Source of the DNA: Reticulitermes speratus
Lineage: Eukaryota > Arthropoda > Insecta > Blattodea > Rhinotermitidae
DNA: 64,000 nucleotides
Direction of reading: 5' to 3'
Assembly: GCA_021186555.1 (NCBI GenBank)
Contig: JAJKFL010000013.1
Location: 36,546,743 to 36,610,742, forward strand
A program made the position numbers and the translations under genes. Positions within the stretch are counted from its first letter, which is position 1, and each line of letters opens with the position of its first letter. Shown here one piece after another: positions 36,131 to 47,440 of this stretch. The notes under the pieces were generated by a model that searched no databases, had not been told where the DNA came from, and worked only from the letters and a program-made list of their open reading frames with translations.

Positions 36131-37325
36131 ACCTTTACGCCCTCACATGCATTATCCCCGACACTATGAGCAGGTGAGATGTGGCAGCGTGAAGAAAAAT
36201 CCACGTCCCTGCCGGAGTTAATAAAGTGGTCGAGCACTTACAGTTGAATCCCAGTTACCGAGTGCCCAACAGCCTGCAACTTGGAAGTAAGAATCATAAC
36301 AATGTAATCTGTACATCTTGGCAGGCTTTCTAGCCGATCTGGCAACATGCTGGCGCATCATCCAAGATCTCCACCTTCCGGGAATCAGCTCTTTCCTGCT
36401 TTCAGAATATGATGCACTCGTCCAAACTGTGTGGCAGCAACATATCGAATGGACTTTCTCTAATACGTAAACTCAGAACCATTTTATACTTCGCACTGTC
36501 ATTACGTTACCTGCTGTATTCTATCGTGTTTGTTTCCGCGTTCCAAACACTCGTACTGCTATAATAATAAGCATTTGTACTACTACCGCAATGCCAACAC
36601 TTCGCCTACAACACGACTTGTTAAAGGCTTCAACAAACACCTTGCGGTTCCCACCTGATAACCCGTGGCTACCAAAGACTCGAGTGGGATGACAACGTGT
36701 CAGTCGAGAGCTCTTAAAAATTTTGCAGTTATCTTCGGTTACTCCAAGACAACACAGAGTATTTACGAGTTTCGTATTATTTTAAGAACAAGGACAGACT
36801 ATTTCTGTAAACAGAGTTAACCGGTTGGTCTTTGTAACTGAGGCAATGCGTTTTTAGTAAGGTATACAATAAATTTTCAATGAACATATCATTTCGAAGA
36901 ACGTCTGGCTTCCATGGGTTAAATCAGACCAAGCTCGTTGCAGACATGATGCATCCAACTCACGCGAATTTCTATTTGAGTCCAATGGCTCGGAAATGCT
37001 TGCTCTGAGCTTCGCTGGTTTATTTTCTTTTTTCATTACACTGCGAAGCCCAAGATATTGTTGCTAATACTGTCCAATTTTTACCTTATGAACAGAAGAA
37101 GCGTCACTTGGAAATAAACTACAGAATACAAAACGGAGAAGACAACTTTGCTTAATGAACGTAAGAAAAATCATTTAATGAAAATGCAATGCAGAAAAGC
37201 TAATAAGGTCTATGAACCAAGAAGCTTCACTAACTGGGGAGGAGGAGAGAATAACAAATACAAGGGAAAGGACAGAATTTCGCTTTATGAACACAAATCG
37301 CTTAATGAAAATAAAAGACAAAAAT
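36131..37325. other. No recognisable feature
   Basis: Nothing supported. Confidence 0.4.
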
Positions 37326-37720
37326 AAACAAGAAAGGCAATGTACGTGTATAACGTACCATTGCGGTGCGTTCATGTTGTAACCACTGTTGCAGTGGGAA
37401 TACAACAAAGCATTTTGTTTTTTCCACATTGTCTCATAAACGGCACGATTTTCGGAACCAGATTATTGAAGATAAAATTGTGTTTTGACTTTCTCCACAA
37501 CTTTTGTATAAAACATTTCTCATTCTAAGAAGAATTCAGCGACATGTTACAACAAATGTACATACGTCTTCACGTAAAGTACCCGTTATTCTTGCCAGAT
37601 TTTAATCAAACTTCAATTTTCTTGACAAATTTTCGAACAATCCTCAAATATAAAATTTCATGAAAATTCGTCCAGTGGAAGCCGAAATGGTCCATGCGGA
37701 CGGACAGACATTACGAAGTT
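37326..37720 (-). mobile_element. Interspersed repeat E (copy 5, long subtype, terminus lost)
   Basis: Minus strand runs from GTCCGTCCGCATGGACC through the CCACTGGACG and AATGAGAAATGTTTTATAC blocks to CATTGCCTTTCTTGTTT. The GGCGCGTTCGC start is missing, replaced by unrelated sequence. Confidence 0.7.
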
Positions 37721-38289
37721 TTTTCTCCTGGAGGGTGGAAAAACCCGGGAAAAGCAAACCAACGAAATGCTACAGGAACATGTAACAGAGAACAGAAGAC
37801 GAGCCAAACATATTCAACACTGCCTATCATTAAATATCCATATCGAAATTCACACCACGCCCAGTACAACACAAGCCTTTAGACAAAAGTCTACACTACA
37901 GTACACAATACGTGCATACACATACAGCTTTGAAATGTCAAAAGCGATACCACGAAAATCCTTTTATGCTCAAATTAAACACCAACATATTTACGTTCCC
38001 CGTTGTAAAGTCCATCCTAATAAGTTAGAATAATAATGGTACAGTCTTGTCCATACCTCTACGTCTTTATGTTGTCATTGGCCGAGAAGGGCGTTTTATA
38101 TGACTACTGCAGCATAAAATTAGTCTTTGTCGCATTCGTTTCCATACGAATGGACTCTGTGTAAACAGAACAATCACCATGGGAAGCTTACTATCCATTT
38201 CACAGTAATAAGCAATGAGTACTTCCACTACAATCGAGGCTGAATGACAGAACAGGCTACATTACCGACAGAGGCAGAAAATTTGTGTC

Positions 38290-38820
38290 TTCTACAGTGT
38301 CCAATACCAGCCCATCCAGCCTCCTAGCCTACGGGTGACGAGGTACAGTGATACCTCGGCTAACGAAGATAATTCGTTCCGGAATCACATTCGTTAGCCG
38401 AAATCTTCGTTAGCCGAAACGTGAGCAACTTTCTGCTTCCCTTGGGTTTGTCGCTTAATTTTTTTGGTTGGTGGGTCTCCCCTATGTGATGTGGTCAGCT
38501 CATTTCTTTGTCACACACATGCAGACGGAAAAGATAAGCTCCTGGAATGGCCCGACCGTTCATGTTTGCTGCTTTATGTTAGCGCGAGCATCCACAAAAA
38601 CATTCGTTAGCCGAATCCATATTCGTTAGCCGAGTCCGAAAAACAGCGAAAAAAATCTTCGTTAGCCGAAAAATTCGTTAGCAGGGTCACTCGTTAGCCG
38701 AGGTATCACTGTATATTGCCCTAGGGTTAAGTGGCCGTTGCGTGAAACTAACCGCTCACCTCCATCTAGCGTCAAACATTAAGAAACAATGGAGCTATTC
38801 CTCCAATGTCGTACTGCTAA
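38290..38820 (+). mobile_element. SINE A copy split by a MITE
   Basis: CAGCCCATCCAGCCTCCTAG lies before the MITE, and AAGTGGCCGTTGCGTG, AACCGCTCACCTCCATCTAG and GGAGCTATTCCTCC after it, in family A order. The tRNA head is not recognisable. The SINE was present before the MITE. Confidence 0.6.
38344..38713. mobile_element. Tigger/pogo-like MITE with subterminal repeats
   Basis: TA-flanked perfect terminal inverted repeats: TACAGTGATACCTCGGCTAA at the left, its complement at the right, about 24 bp in all. Inside are at least seven copies of TTCGTTAGCCGA or close variants clustered near both ends, as expected for transposase binding sites. No coding frame. Confidence 0.85.
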
Positions 38821-39344
38821 ATTAGGCCGTACAAATTTCAAAAACCGGTGAGAACTAATATACGTAAACTTACTCCAACAAAAGAGATTTTCGAAAAACA
38901 TGTACAGCCAATTCAATGGGAGTCTAGTCGTGCAGAATGAAGAATACAATTAATACGCACAGGAAGAGTCAAGCTTCTGCACTGTACGGAACTGAACACT
39001 CAGCTTTATTCTCCGGTCAGCGTTAAATACTCCGAGAAAGCTACTGGTTGTGATTCTCTAAGAGACTGGTCGGGTCTCAAGGCCGTTCAGGACGTGATGG
39101 AGAAGGGAAAGCTCAGAGAACACTCGAACCGGGAAAATACATCTTTGTGCAGCTCGCACATGCAAACTTACAAACGCTTTATGAGCCCCGTGAAAAAAAT
39201 AATTTTCATGATGTGAAACCGACAGCTTCAAGAATGCTTCTCTTCCATAACGTGCTTGCCCACACACAGCGACATCAGCACATAAAACAATACCCGAACG
39301 TAGAACCAAACAAGGTCCATTAAAGCTAAAATTGTCCCTGCCCA

Positions 39345-39617
39345 CGCCTTGAAGGTGTATAGGGGGAGTAAAGGTATACCTCCACTCATTCTTGACCTCG
39401 GCACATGGAGGTGAGTGGTCAACTTTCAAGTCGTGTTGCTTCAACCTGAGAATAAGAGCCCCCGACATCCAATAAATAGGAAGCTGGGTGGGCCCCATAG
39501 CCGGTCTGGACGTTTTGGAGAATAGAAAAATCTCTTGCCTTTCCAGTGAACCGAAACCCGTATCGTCCATCCAGCCCGTAGCCTTGACACAACACCGACT
39601 GCGCTAACGCGGCTTCT
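39345..39617 (-). mobile_element. SINE A copy (degraded)
   Basis: Minus strand in family order: GCGCAGTCGGTGTTGTG, GGTTTCGGTTCACTGG near the B-box place, CCAGACCGGCTATGGGGCCC, ACCCAGCTTCCTATTTATTG and CACTCACCTCCATGTGCCG. The 170-codon minus frame across it is a by-product. Confidence 0.65.
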
Positions 39618-39841
39618 AAATAACATCCATTAACCCATTAAAGCTGAGTAGTTACTATATGGACAACCTGCCTGAACATTCAATGTGTTTTGTCTGTCCA
39701 GTAACATCCTCGAATAATCACCGATTGCTTCCTTAAACAGCACAATCAGCTTCGTCTTTGTTCATGCTGACGAACAGTGTTTGCTGTGACGTATAACTGA
39801 ACGTCTACGTATTATTTACATGAACTTCAGGCCTCAAAAGG

Positions 39842-40142
39842 CCGTGCCATGGCTCAGGCGGTTAGTTGTCGGCGTCTCACCGGGGAGGCCCGGTTTTGAC
39901 CGCGGGCCAGTCCATTTGAGATGTGTTGGACGATATGGCTGGAACAAGTTTTTCTCATTGCTTCGGTTTTCCCCCCGTCAGTATCATTCCACCAATGCTC
40001 CACACTCATCTTCACCTTAACAGTGCTCTTATTAGGTGGCCAAATGGGCGAAGCGTGGGACCCTTCAACAAACCAATGCTCTTTCAGTTATCGGGGCGCG
40101 CGGACCAACAAAAACGCGCTTTCAGGTTAATTGGTTAATTTC
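39842..40142 (+). mobile_element. tRNA-derived SINE, family B (copy 1)
   Basis: A box TGGCTCAGGCGG fits the consensus exactly; the B-box region GGTTTTGACC is degraded. The body has CCATTTGAGATGTGTTGGAC, TCGGTTTTCCCCCCGTCAG and TCATTCCACCAATGCTCCAC. Direct repeats at 39828-39841 and 40143-40156 match at 12 of 14. Confidence 0.8.
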
Positions 40143-40156
40143 CAGACCTCAAAGGG

Positions 40157-41375
40157 CTGAAATACGTATTCAAGATATTCAGTTAATTGGGTGTGTATCG
40201 TATCTGGAGAATACTACTTTCTTGCAATACTGCCAATTCATGTAATTAATGATCAAACAGGATACGACTTCTCTAAATCGATAGCACGTCAGCGAGGAAC
40301 TCGTACTGCCATGGGCTATAACTTGATCGGACTATGCGAATGATGTGGAGACAGGTCGAGTCACCGACATTCACAGCATCTCCGAATACATTACACTCCG
40401 TGTCAAAAGTGTAACAATTGTACTTAGAAGGGTAATCGAATTGGACTCGGTGTCTTTAAACCTCATTTCACCCTCGTAAAATTCAACGCTACCTGAATCT
40501 ATGAAAGAAGCAGAGGTTAAAAAACAGACGTTCATAAAAAGTTGTTCAAGTCTGCAGCAATAAAGTGAAGCAAGCTGGCAGGTGTTGTTTGAGTTGATGC
40601 TGTCTTCCCACCACTAGCAGCAGCAGCAGCAACTTCCAATAATAATACAGTAAATGCAACGTATTTACGACTTGTATAAAACAGCACAGAGAGGCACTAC
40701 AGAACTGGCGGCGGGCATCAACCAGCACAACCAGCTTTCCCTCCAACTCAAGCTCCAGCCAAGCAAAAGGAATGACATTTACCAACTTGTTTCCAAGGTC
40801 AAGGGCTGACCAAAACTCTCATCACAATTCTTACTTTAACAACTGCCCTTCTTCGCTTCGTCACAACGTCAAACAATTACAATCACAGAACTTAATTCTA
40901 CTGAAAATAACATTTAGTGTCAATGAATCAACTGACAGAGGATAACATTTATGACTTCGAGCAAATAGGAGTGTACGTACAAAACACTACCTTTTTAACA
41001 GTCCACGTCATTCGATTTACAGCTCTTTCATTCATGCTACCTCACTTAACTTGCAATATGAAGCCTCGAGGAGAGCAAGATTAACACTGCACACTGATCA
41101 CAGAGCAATTTCTGTTGACAAAAACATGACACTTTTTAATGAAATCACCACTTAAAACCAGTCACCGCACCCAATCCCCAAACAAGAAATATCTACGGCT
41201 GACATGTTCATGTTACAAATTTAGACATACGTTAAAACAGCCCCATATATCAGGACACGCCATATCAGTGCTACTTATTTTATCTAAAGTTTAACGACGC
41301 CTTCAATAGCTCAAATTGTATGACATCGACTTGCATTACTACACAGCTCTACATAAACTGTTTATACCATGGGTT
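40157..41375. other. No recognisable gene
   Basis: A short (CAG)n run near 40616-40632 gives a Leu-rich minus frame; otherwise nothing recognised. Confidence 0.4.
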
Positions 41376-41540
41376 TCCAAACCGCAGCCCGCGGCCACAT
41401 TTGTAAATTGTGTATATACTATAAAAACTACACAATCATTTAGGCGGATAGGTATACCACTTAATGTTACTTTTCCACGTGCGGCCCGCGAACCAGCCCA
41501 TAATAACGGGTGTGGCCCTTTGCCATAAAAAAGGGAGACA
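41376..41540. mobile_element. Possible hAT-like remnant
   Basis: GGGTTTCCAAACCGCAGCCC at the left and GCGGCCCGCGAACCAGCCC, GGTGTGGCCC to the right resemble hAT MITE ends with GCCCGCGG subterminal motifs. No convincing terminal match or duplication. Confidence 0.3.
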
Positions 41541-41696
41541 CATGGATTATACTATTCTTCATGCTCTTTTAAACTACTGTACGTGCAATTTAATAGACTT
41601 CGTCACATTTCTTCAAAATAATTAAACACATTAAGGATACTTTAAAACGAATATTAAATTACGAGAATGGCAAAATACGACTGAAAATTACCAGTC

Positions 41697-41810
41697 CAGG
41701 GAGCACAAAGCCCGGGCACAAATCCTGTGTGGAACTTGCTTCATCTCACCCTTCTGGCGCCTAGAATTTTGAGGAGGATCACAGAGTTTTGGAACATTTC
41801 TATACCCATG
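41697..41810. mobile_element. Small hAT-like MITE, family G (copy 2)
   Basis: CAGGGAGCACAAAGCCCGGG at the left and GAACATTTCTATACCCATG at the right. Candidate 8-bp duplications TACCAGTC and TACTAATC match at 6 of 8. The centre GAACTTGCTTCAT ... CTTCTGGCGCCTAG is shared with copy 3. Confidence 0.55.
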
Positions 41811-42446
41811 TACTAATCCACTGTGAAACATACCTAATAAAGTTTCAAATACGCATAAAGAAACGTATAAATACAACTCTAAATGAACCGAAGGCATGTT
41901 ACAACGATGTACGTAACGGAACATCGCAATACGTATTATTACTAGCATAGGTATTAATATCGCCATATTACTATACAGAACAGCGAGAATTTAACAAACA
42001 GCAGCACAAGCCGATGAAATAAAGTACGGTTGCGTAACTTTACAATACATCTTTACCGTGTACCTTCTAAAACTGTTCCCCCGTGGATGGCCTGGAAGAA
42101 CAGACACATGTAAGGACAATTTTTAACACTGCTGTACTGCATTTTATACTCTATCGTGTACTATGTTGGATTTGCTGTAACAAATGGTTCAGTACGTTGT
42201 TTTCCTTAACTCTGGTGCCATTAATTGTAGAAACACATTTGAATACAATGTGTGGCAGACTCGTGTCGCGGCGCACTAATTGAGAAACAATGATAAAAAT
42301 TCATGCAGTGCAAATATTGCAAAATATGATCCTACTTCCATATGATCGGATCTTTGGCCGATAACAAATTATGCCATGACATACAATAAATTTTTAAGGT
42401 TGTCCAATCCGTACATTTCTTAGATAAATGTATTCAAATTATTATA
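41811..42446. other. No recognisable feature
   Basis: Nothing supported. Confidence 0.4.
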
Positions 42447-42655
42447 CCAACTAAATGCACAATTATGTATGACATCAACAAAGGAGCCTACTACAGACTG
42501 TGGAACCTTGTAAATAATAGCTTATCACTAGCAAATGGTTTAAAACCTGGCATACTGTGCTCCCTGATGATGGTAGGCTTGTACCGAAACATGTCGCAGC
42601 TACGTGTCTGACACTCATATGTAACCAATAACGTGCATTTAGTTTGTATAAAATC
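42447..42655 (+). mobile_element. Hammerhead-bearing element (P10)
   Basis: The left end ACCAACTAAATGCACAATT is mirrored by AACGTGCATTTAGTTTGTA at the right. Upstream of the ribozyme, AGCCTACTACAGACTGTGGAA matches, in short pieces, the same place in P9, and CATACTGTGCTCC matches P9's GCCTGTGCTCC. No TGCACGG tail and no clear target duplication. Confidence 0.65.
42556..42601 (+). ncRNA. Hammerhead ribozyme-like motif (P10)
   Basis: CTGATGA at 42564-42570, one unpaired U, helix II GGTA/TACC, GAA at 42586-42588, helix III ACATGT at 42589-42594, predicted cleavage after C42595. Helix I pairs GCTCC with GCAGC, one mismatch. All core residues are present. Confidence 0.7.
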
Positions 42656-43146
42656 CGTGGGCTAGCTGACGGTATTTTACTGATGTTCGCCGAGCGATAT
42701 CACACAGATCGAAACAACAGTCAAGACAATGTTACAGTACAGACTCGAACTCAGTACCTCAATAACAAGTTAAATGCGTTACTGCAATCCCATACAAAAT
42801 TCAGAAGAGCAGAAACTTCGATTTTCGAACTGACTAAGACCGACAAACTCCACTTCAACTCAGTGGTATACCAACCCTTCAAAGCCTGGTGGTTACTTTC
42901 TGTACCATGAGGTTAAGCATTCAGAAACGGTTTCTGTGTTTTGAGCTCGCCGCAAAACAAAAAGAGCTTATTACTCTATACAGTATTAAGGTACTGGTTT
43001 TTATAATCGATACTCAGTGTGTTTAGTGCGCGGTACGCACTAAATCTTTAAACATAACTCAAATTATATAATTCTGTAAGGTGATGACGACGGTGCATCA
43101 CAACTAAACTTAGTAACTTCGCGAACTTTTTCTACCTTCTAATACA

Positions 43147-43690
43147 GGGGTTCTAAACTATTTCGCCAATGTATCACTAAATGAAAGTAACAATTTCAAT
43201 GTACCACCAATTTATTTGCATTTAAATAAAAGGCCGGCCGAGATAGCGTAGTCGGTATAGCGACTCGCTAAGGGCTGGACGGTCCAGGGTTCGAGATTTT
43301 CCCGACCTATCCTGGCCGGCCCCGGGGCCCACCCAGCCTCCTGTACAATGGACACCGGGTCTCTTTCTCGGGGGGGCAAGGCAGCCGCGGCGTGGCGTTG
43401 ACCACCCATCCCCTTCTACAGCCGGGGTCGAGTATGCGTTGAGCTATACATCTACTTCCCTCAATGTCTGCTTGACATGTAACGGGACAAATGTACTTTT
43501 TTATTTACATAAAGAACGGAAATCGGAAAGAATGGCTGACAGCGGGAACGAGTTACATAATTCTGCCAGCAATGCTGCGTATTGACAAATATATGTGGCC
43601 TATGTTTTATTGTTTAATTATCCCTTTTTTATATTTCGTTTTTATTAAGGCGGCGTACCAGTAGTGGTACGCGTACTACAATTTGATAAA
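43147..43690. mobile_element. hAT-like non-autonomous element holding SINE A
   Basis: CAGGGGTTCTAAACTATTTC at the left and TGGTACGCGTACTACAATTT GATAAACC at the right are typical hAT-type ends. SINE A (43232-43497) interrupts it between candidate duplications TTTATTTGCAT and TTTATTTACAT. Confidence 0.5.
43232..43497 (+). mobile_element. tRNA-derived SINE, family A (copy 5)
   Basis: A box TAGCGTAGTCGG exact. The head-to-body junction is shortened: the B box reads GGGTTCGAG and runs directly into ATTTTCCCGACC. Then CCACCCAGCCTCCTGTACAA, ACCGGGTCTCTTTCTCGGG and GCGTGGCGTTGACCACCC. Confidence 0.85.
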
Positions 43691-43837
43691 CCATGGTTAA
43701 CGTATTAGAATTAGTATAATTAATACAACACTGCGTTTTTTGGGGTAAAGATCGGCACCCGTCTTCACGCCTGAAGCCTCAAGACGGCGGCCGATCCCGC
43801 CCCCGAAAGGCAGTGTTGTATCAATTAATTTTGATAT

Positions 43838-44268
43838 TAAATTAGGTTATAAACCAACTGATGCACACTAAAACCACTTTTTAAGTAGCTTTATTATTAA
43901 AATTGTTAAAATTGTACCCCTACACGTGTTTCGATCCTAGGATCATCGTCAGGGGGTTTTTTGCTAAAAGCTACGGTCACTTCAAACACATGTTTTAAAA
44001 TATTCTTTCGGCACTTTAAAACTTATAAGTTAAAATTTTGTAAAAAGACTCGTTAAAAGTTGTAAAATTATAAAAGTACTGTTGATGGTAGAATGCGGAA
44101 GTGCTGGCGTGTGGGATCGTGGTATTATAGGCATGTGAAATGTTTTTATGGGGAGCGGAGTGTACTGCCTGTTGTACGGTGATGAGTGCTATGGTGGAGT
44201 GTCTGGTTCGGGAGGTTGTGTGTTAGACTAACACACATATGACGAAGATGCACGGTGTCAACAGTGTG
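43838..44268 (-). mobile_element. Hammerhead-bearing element, non-palindromic form (P5)
   Basis: Direct repeat TAATTTTGATAT at 43826-43837 and 44269-44280. The left 190 bp is closely similar to the left arm of P6 (47161-47332), then about 200 bp of sequence unique in this window, then the shared tail with TGCACGG at 44249-44255. It shows what a P6-type element looks like without the inverted second arm. No coding frame. Confidence 0.75.
43916..43957 (-). ncRNA. Hammerhead ribozyme-like motif (P5)
   Basis: Minus strand CTGACGA (43952-43946), U, perfect helix II GATCC/GGATC, GAAA, helix III ACACGTGT, A at 43921. Helix I is CCCC/GGGG. Core intact. Confidence 0.7.
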
Positions 44269-44659
44269 TAATTTTGATATATTAGACCATGGAAAATTTA
44301 AATAAAATTAATAAGTTTAGTTACATTTCAGGTCAATTTTAAACTTAGAAGGGTTAATCCTTAAATTACTTCAATGCACAGTACTGTCAGTGCTGCCCTA
44401 TACGCTCCGGCCCACAGATCAAATAAACTGGTTTTTTGTATTAGGATACAGTACATAACTTCACGCACGATCATCGTAAAGATCTGGAAAGTCGTGACGA
44501 CGTTCCTACAAGCTGCATCTCGGCTTCCACTGGTGGAGTTTCCTGAAAATTCAAACTTGTCACTCCACGCACATTCGCCACGAACGATGTAAGTTTGGTT
44601 GCGAACTCTCCACGGAGCAGAGTTCTAAGACGCTAACAGTTCCTCAGCTAGTCAACAAA

Positions 44660-44785
44660 TTCCCCGCATTTTATGGAACCCGAAGGTTCATTACCGCACT
44701 CACAAGCGCCCGTGACCTGTCCCTATCCTGAGCCGGAGCAAGCCAGTCCATACGCCCCCATCCCACTTCTTGAAGATCCATTTCA
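44660..44785 (-). mobile_element. LINE remnant: reverse transcriptase ORF tail
   Basis: The frame reads MDLQEVGWGRMDWLAPAQD then RDRSRALVSAVMNLRVP and a stop, the family's C-terminal signature with no internal stop. Only about 40 codons remain; repeat E abuts its 5' side. Confidence 0.85.
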
Positions 44786-45295
44786 GGCGCGTTGGCAAAA
44801 TTGCGAAAAGCGACTATTAGCTTCATGTCTGTATGTATGTATGTATGTATGTATGTACGTATGTCCGTCCGCCCGCCCGCCCGCATGGAACTCGGCTCCC
44901 ACAGAACGGATTTTCATGAAATTTGATATTTAAGTATTTTTCGAAAATATGTTGAGAAAATTCAAGTTTCATTAAAATATTACAAGAATAACGGGTACTT
45001 CACATGAAGATCTATGTACATTTATGATAATACCTCACTGAATTATTCTTAGAATGAGAAATGTTTCAGACAAAGTTGTAGAGAAAATCAAAACACATAT
45101 TTTATGTTCAATAACATTTTTCTGAAAATCGTGTCGTTTATGAGATAATGTGGAAGAATATGGTAGAGCCAGGCAGGCCACAGATGACAATACGGCAAAC
45201 ACACAAGTTCAGAAAATGTAATACTTATTGTTTTTCCACGGCAACAATGGTTAGGCGAACGCGCTTCAACGTTACGAACATTACCTGTCTTGTTA
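44786..45295 (+). mobile_element. Interspersed repeat E (copy 6, long subtype)
   Basis: GGCGCGTTGGCAAAATTGCG at the start, TTCCACGGCAACAATGGTTA, GGCGAACGCGC and CATTACCTGTCTTGTTAC at the end. The tetranucleotide part has expanded (see 44825-44883). Confidence 0.8.
44825..44883. repeat. (TATG)n then (CCGC/CCGT)n inside repeat E
   Basis: About eight TATG units followed by CCGTCCGCCCGCCCGCCCGC. Other E copies have only GTCCGTCCGC here, so this is an expansion of an E-internal repeat. Confidence 0.85.
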
Positions 45296-46499
45296 CTCTA
45301 TCCTCCCAGCTAAAATTCCTACAAACACATGATCAACAGACGGTACCGTAACCACTGGGCAGCTTCCTTTAATGTGAATTAATCCATCATACAGCAGTTA
45401 GAATGTGGAGCACTCTACTTCAACACATAACAACGCCAAGCAATGTGTTCAGGTAGCCATATGTCTTACGGGTGGGCGTTTCCCCCTCTCTCGATCGGAA
45501 AATAACAATCTTTCCCTCGACCGCTCGACCAACAATTTCACGGTCAATGACTCATCACAACTAATCGAAACATTTCCGCAGGACGAAGTGCGCGAGGTTA
45601 AACTCTGACAAACACAGCTTTTGGGTAGTTACCACTCCGTATTAAAGACGTGCCGTATTCAAATCCTGGCCCGAACACACAATATTCTCGTTACCTTCAT
45701 CATGGTTTTCCTCAGTCCTTAATTTAAAAGTAATGACACGTTCCTTCAAAATCTTGGTCAAATCGGAATTCACAATTCTGCCTCAAGTCTGCATGCATTG
45801 TGTCGGGCCTTCTTGGTGGTAAGAAATTAAAAATTACAAAGGTAGATGAAAACATCAGTGCCAAAATTAATATGAATCTGTTACCTTGCTATCAGTTACA
45901 ACTGAAGCATGATACGCCTGTACTTTCTTATAAAACGAGTGTACTTTCCAAATGCGTGTGTGCATGTGTGTGCAATTTCGTGGACTAACATCACATTCAA
46001 TGCGTCATTTTCTGCACACCCACTACGACCGAATGATTATCAGCTGCTCCGCCCCGGCGGCGGCTACTAACTCATCCTAACAAAACATCGATCATCGGGC
46101 GAACCCATGCCGCAGCAACCACCCCGACTGGCAATGTGTTAATCTCACGCGCTACCCCTCCACTATACTACTTTATGGTCATGAGGAGAGGGCTTCAAGT
46201 GTTTCCCCATATCGTTGTGGTTAAGCAGTATTTCTTTCCATGCTTATGCTAACGAATCGTTGACGTCTACGACTGTATTTCCGAAGCACACCTACCACAT
46301 TACGTAGCACCGAGGCTGTGTAGCACTAACATTCGATACGCCCGGTTCGAAGCTCCGCCCAGTCACCGGCTATCATGACTGAGGTGTAACCCGTTTCCCT
46401 CAGTACATCCAGGCTTACACCGGGATAGCACCTCCATTAAGCAACGACCCCCTCCTGCCAAATCCTTTCCAATTCATCATTCACAAATGATCCTGTCGT
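45296..46499. other. No gene seen; weak tRNA-like traces
   Basis: ATTCAAATCCTGGCCCG near 45659 and GGTTCGAAGCTCC near 46344 look like degraded B boxes, but no SINE body could be matched. Confidence 0.35.
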
Positions 46500-46907
46500 C
46501 AAAACTATACAGTGAGACAAAAGATCATATACAGAATGGTGTTCAAGGAAAGAAAAAAGTGGAATGGCGTGGTTGTTAGCACGGGTGTGGCAATTAAAGG
46601 AATAAGAACAAACATACATAAAGGAAGACGTCCTTTATGTTCAGGTGAAGAGGATGTCAAACACACATTACTGGACTGCTTGGAAACTAGAAACTGGACG
46701 TTAAAATTTTTAAATATATATTGGTTAAGTATGAATAAAGAAACAGACATTTATAGACAAAGTCAAGTATAAATAGTTTAGTGAAATGAAAGTGTAACTA
46801 TGTACATAAGTATCAAATGATGGGCTACCACTGTGACAAACCGGTGTTAATCAGGAGGTAGCCGCGAGCATTTTAAGAACTGAACTCATTATTATTATTA
46901 TTATTAT
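46500..46907 (+). mobile_element. LINE remnant: C-terminal zinc knuckle and (ATT)n tail
   Basis: An 86-codon open frame (46512-46772) ends with CSGEEDVKHTLLDC followed by LETRNWTLKFLNIYWL. The C...H....C spacing and TR-W-LKFL context match the C-terminal zinc-knuckle segment of R1/I-type LINE ORF2 proteins; the first C of a CCHC is missing (PLC). About 110 nt of 3' untranslated sequence and ATT repeats (46887-46907) close the copy. The reverse transcriptase and endonuclease parts are absent. Confidence 0.7.
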
Positions 46908-46911
46908 CATC

Positions 46912-46985
46912 CTGTATGCAGCGTATTTACAATTACAAACCTCAAACAAACCACGTTTCTAGGTATATCGCGTTGCAGTAATTTT
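46912..46985. repeat. Repeat Z (copy 1)
   Basis: CAGCGTATTTACAATTACAA followed by CCTCAAACAA and GTTTCTAGGTATAT resembles 54221-54285. Both copies directly follow an ATT or ATC run. Confidence 0.55.
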
Positions 46986-47241
46986 GTACTTACAATTCAT
47001 GGCACCTTTACTGCTATTTCCCTTGTTGAATGTTTTGTACTTTTACATTAGTACCTTCCGAAGTACGTATGCAGAGCCCAATATGGCTGTTTTCTGCAGT
47101 TGCTTGATTTCGTGCTTTCCCGGTATGTTGCTCGGGTATTTTCTGAACGATTTTAAGATGTTAAATTAAGTTATAGACCAACTGATGCACACTAAAACCA
47201 CTTTTTTAAGTAGCTTTACTATTAAAATTGTTAAAATTGTA

Positions 47242-47281
47242 CCCCTACACGTGTTTCGATCCTAGGATCATCGTCAGGGGT
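47242..47281 (-). ncRNA. Hammerhead ribozyme-like motif (P6, left arm)
   Basis: Same motif as in P5: CTGACGA (47277-47271), U, GATCC/GGATC, GAAA, ACACGTGT, A at 47246. Core and helices intact. Confidence 0.7.
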
Positions 47282-47401
47282 TTTTTTGCTAAAAGCTACA
47301 GTCACTTCAAACACATGATTTTAAATATTCTATCGGCACTTTAAAACTTTAGAATATTTAAAATCATGTGTTTGAAGTGACTGTAGCTTTTAGCAAAAAA
47401 A

Positions 47402-47440
47402 CCCCTGACGATGATCCTAGGATCGAAACACGTGTAGGGG
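47402..47440 (+). ncRNA. Hammerhead ribozyme-like motif (P6, right arm)
   Basis: CTGACGA at 47405-47411, U, helix II 47413-47424, GAA at 47425-47427, helix III 47428-47435, predicted cleavage after A47436. Helix I pairs CCC(C) with GGGG. Confidence 0.7.

Noticed and set aside
39058-39570. 170-codon minus-strand frame, the longest in the window
   Set aside because: It crosses a degraded SINE A and its translation has no recognised domain.
41376-41540. Strong call of an hAT element
   Set aside because: Ends are suggestive only; listed as a low-confidence remnant.
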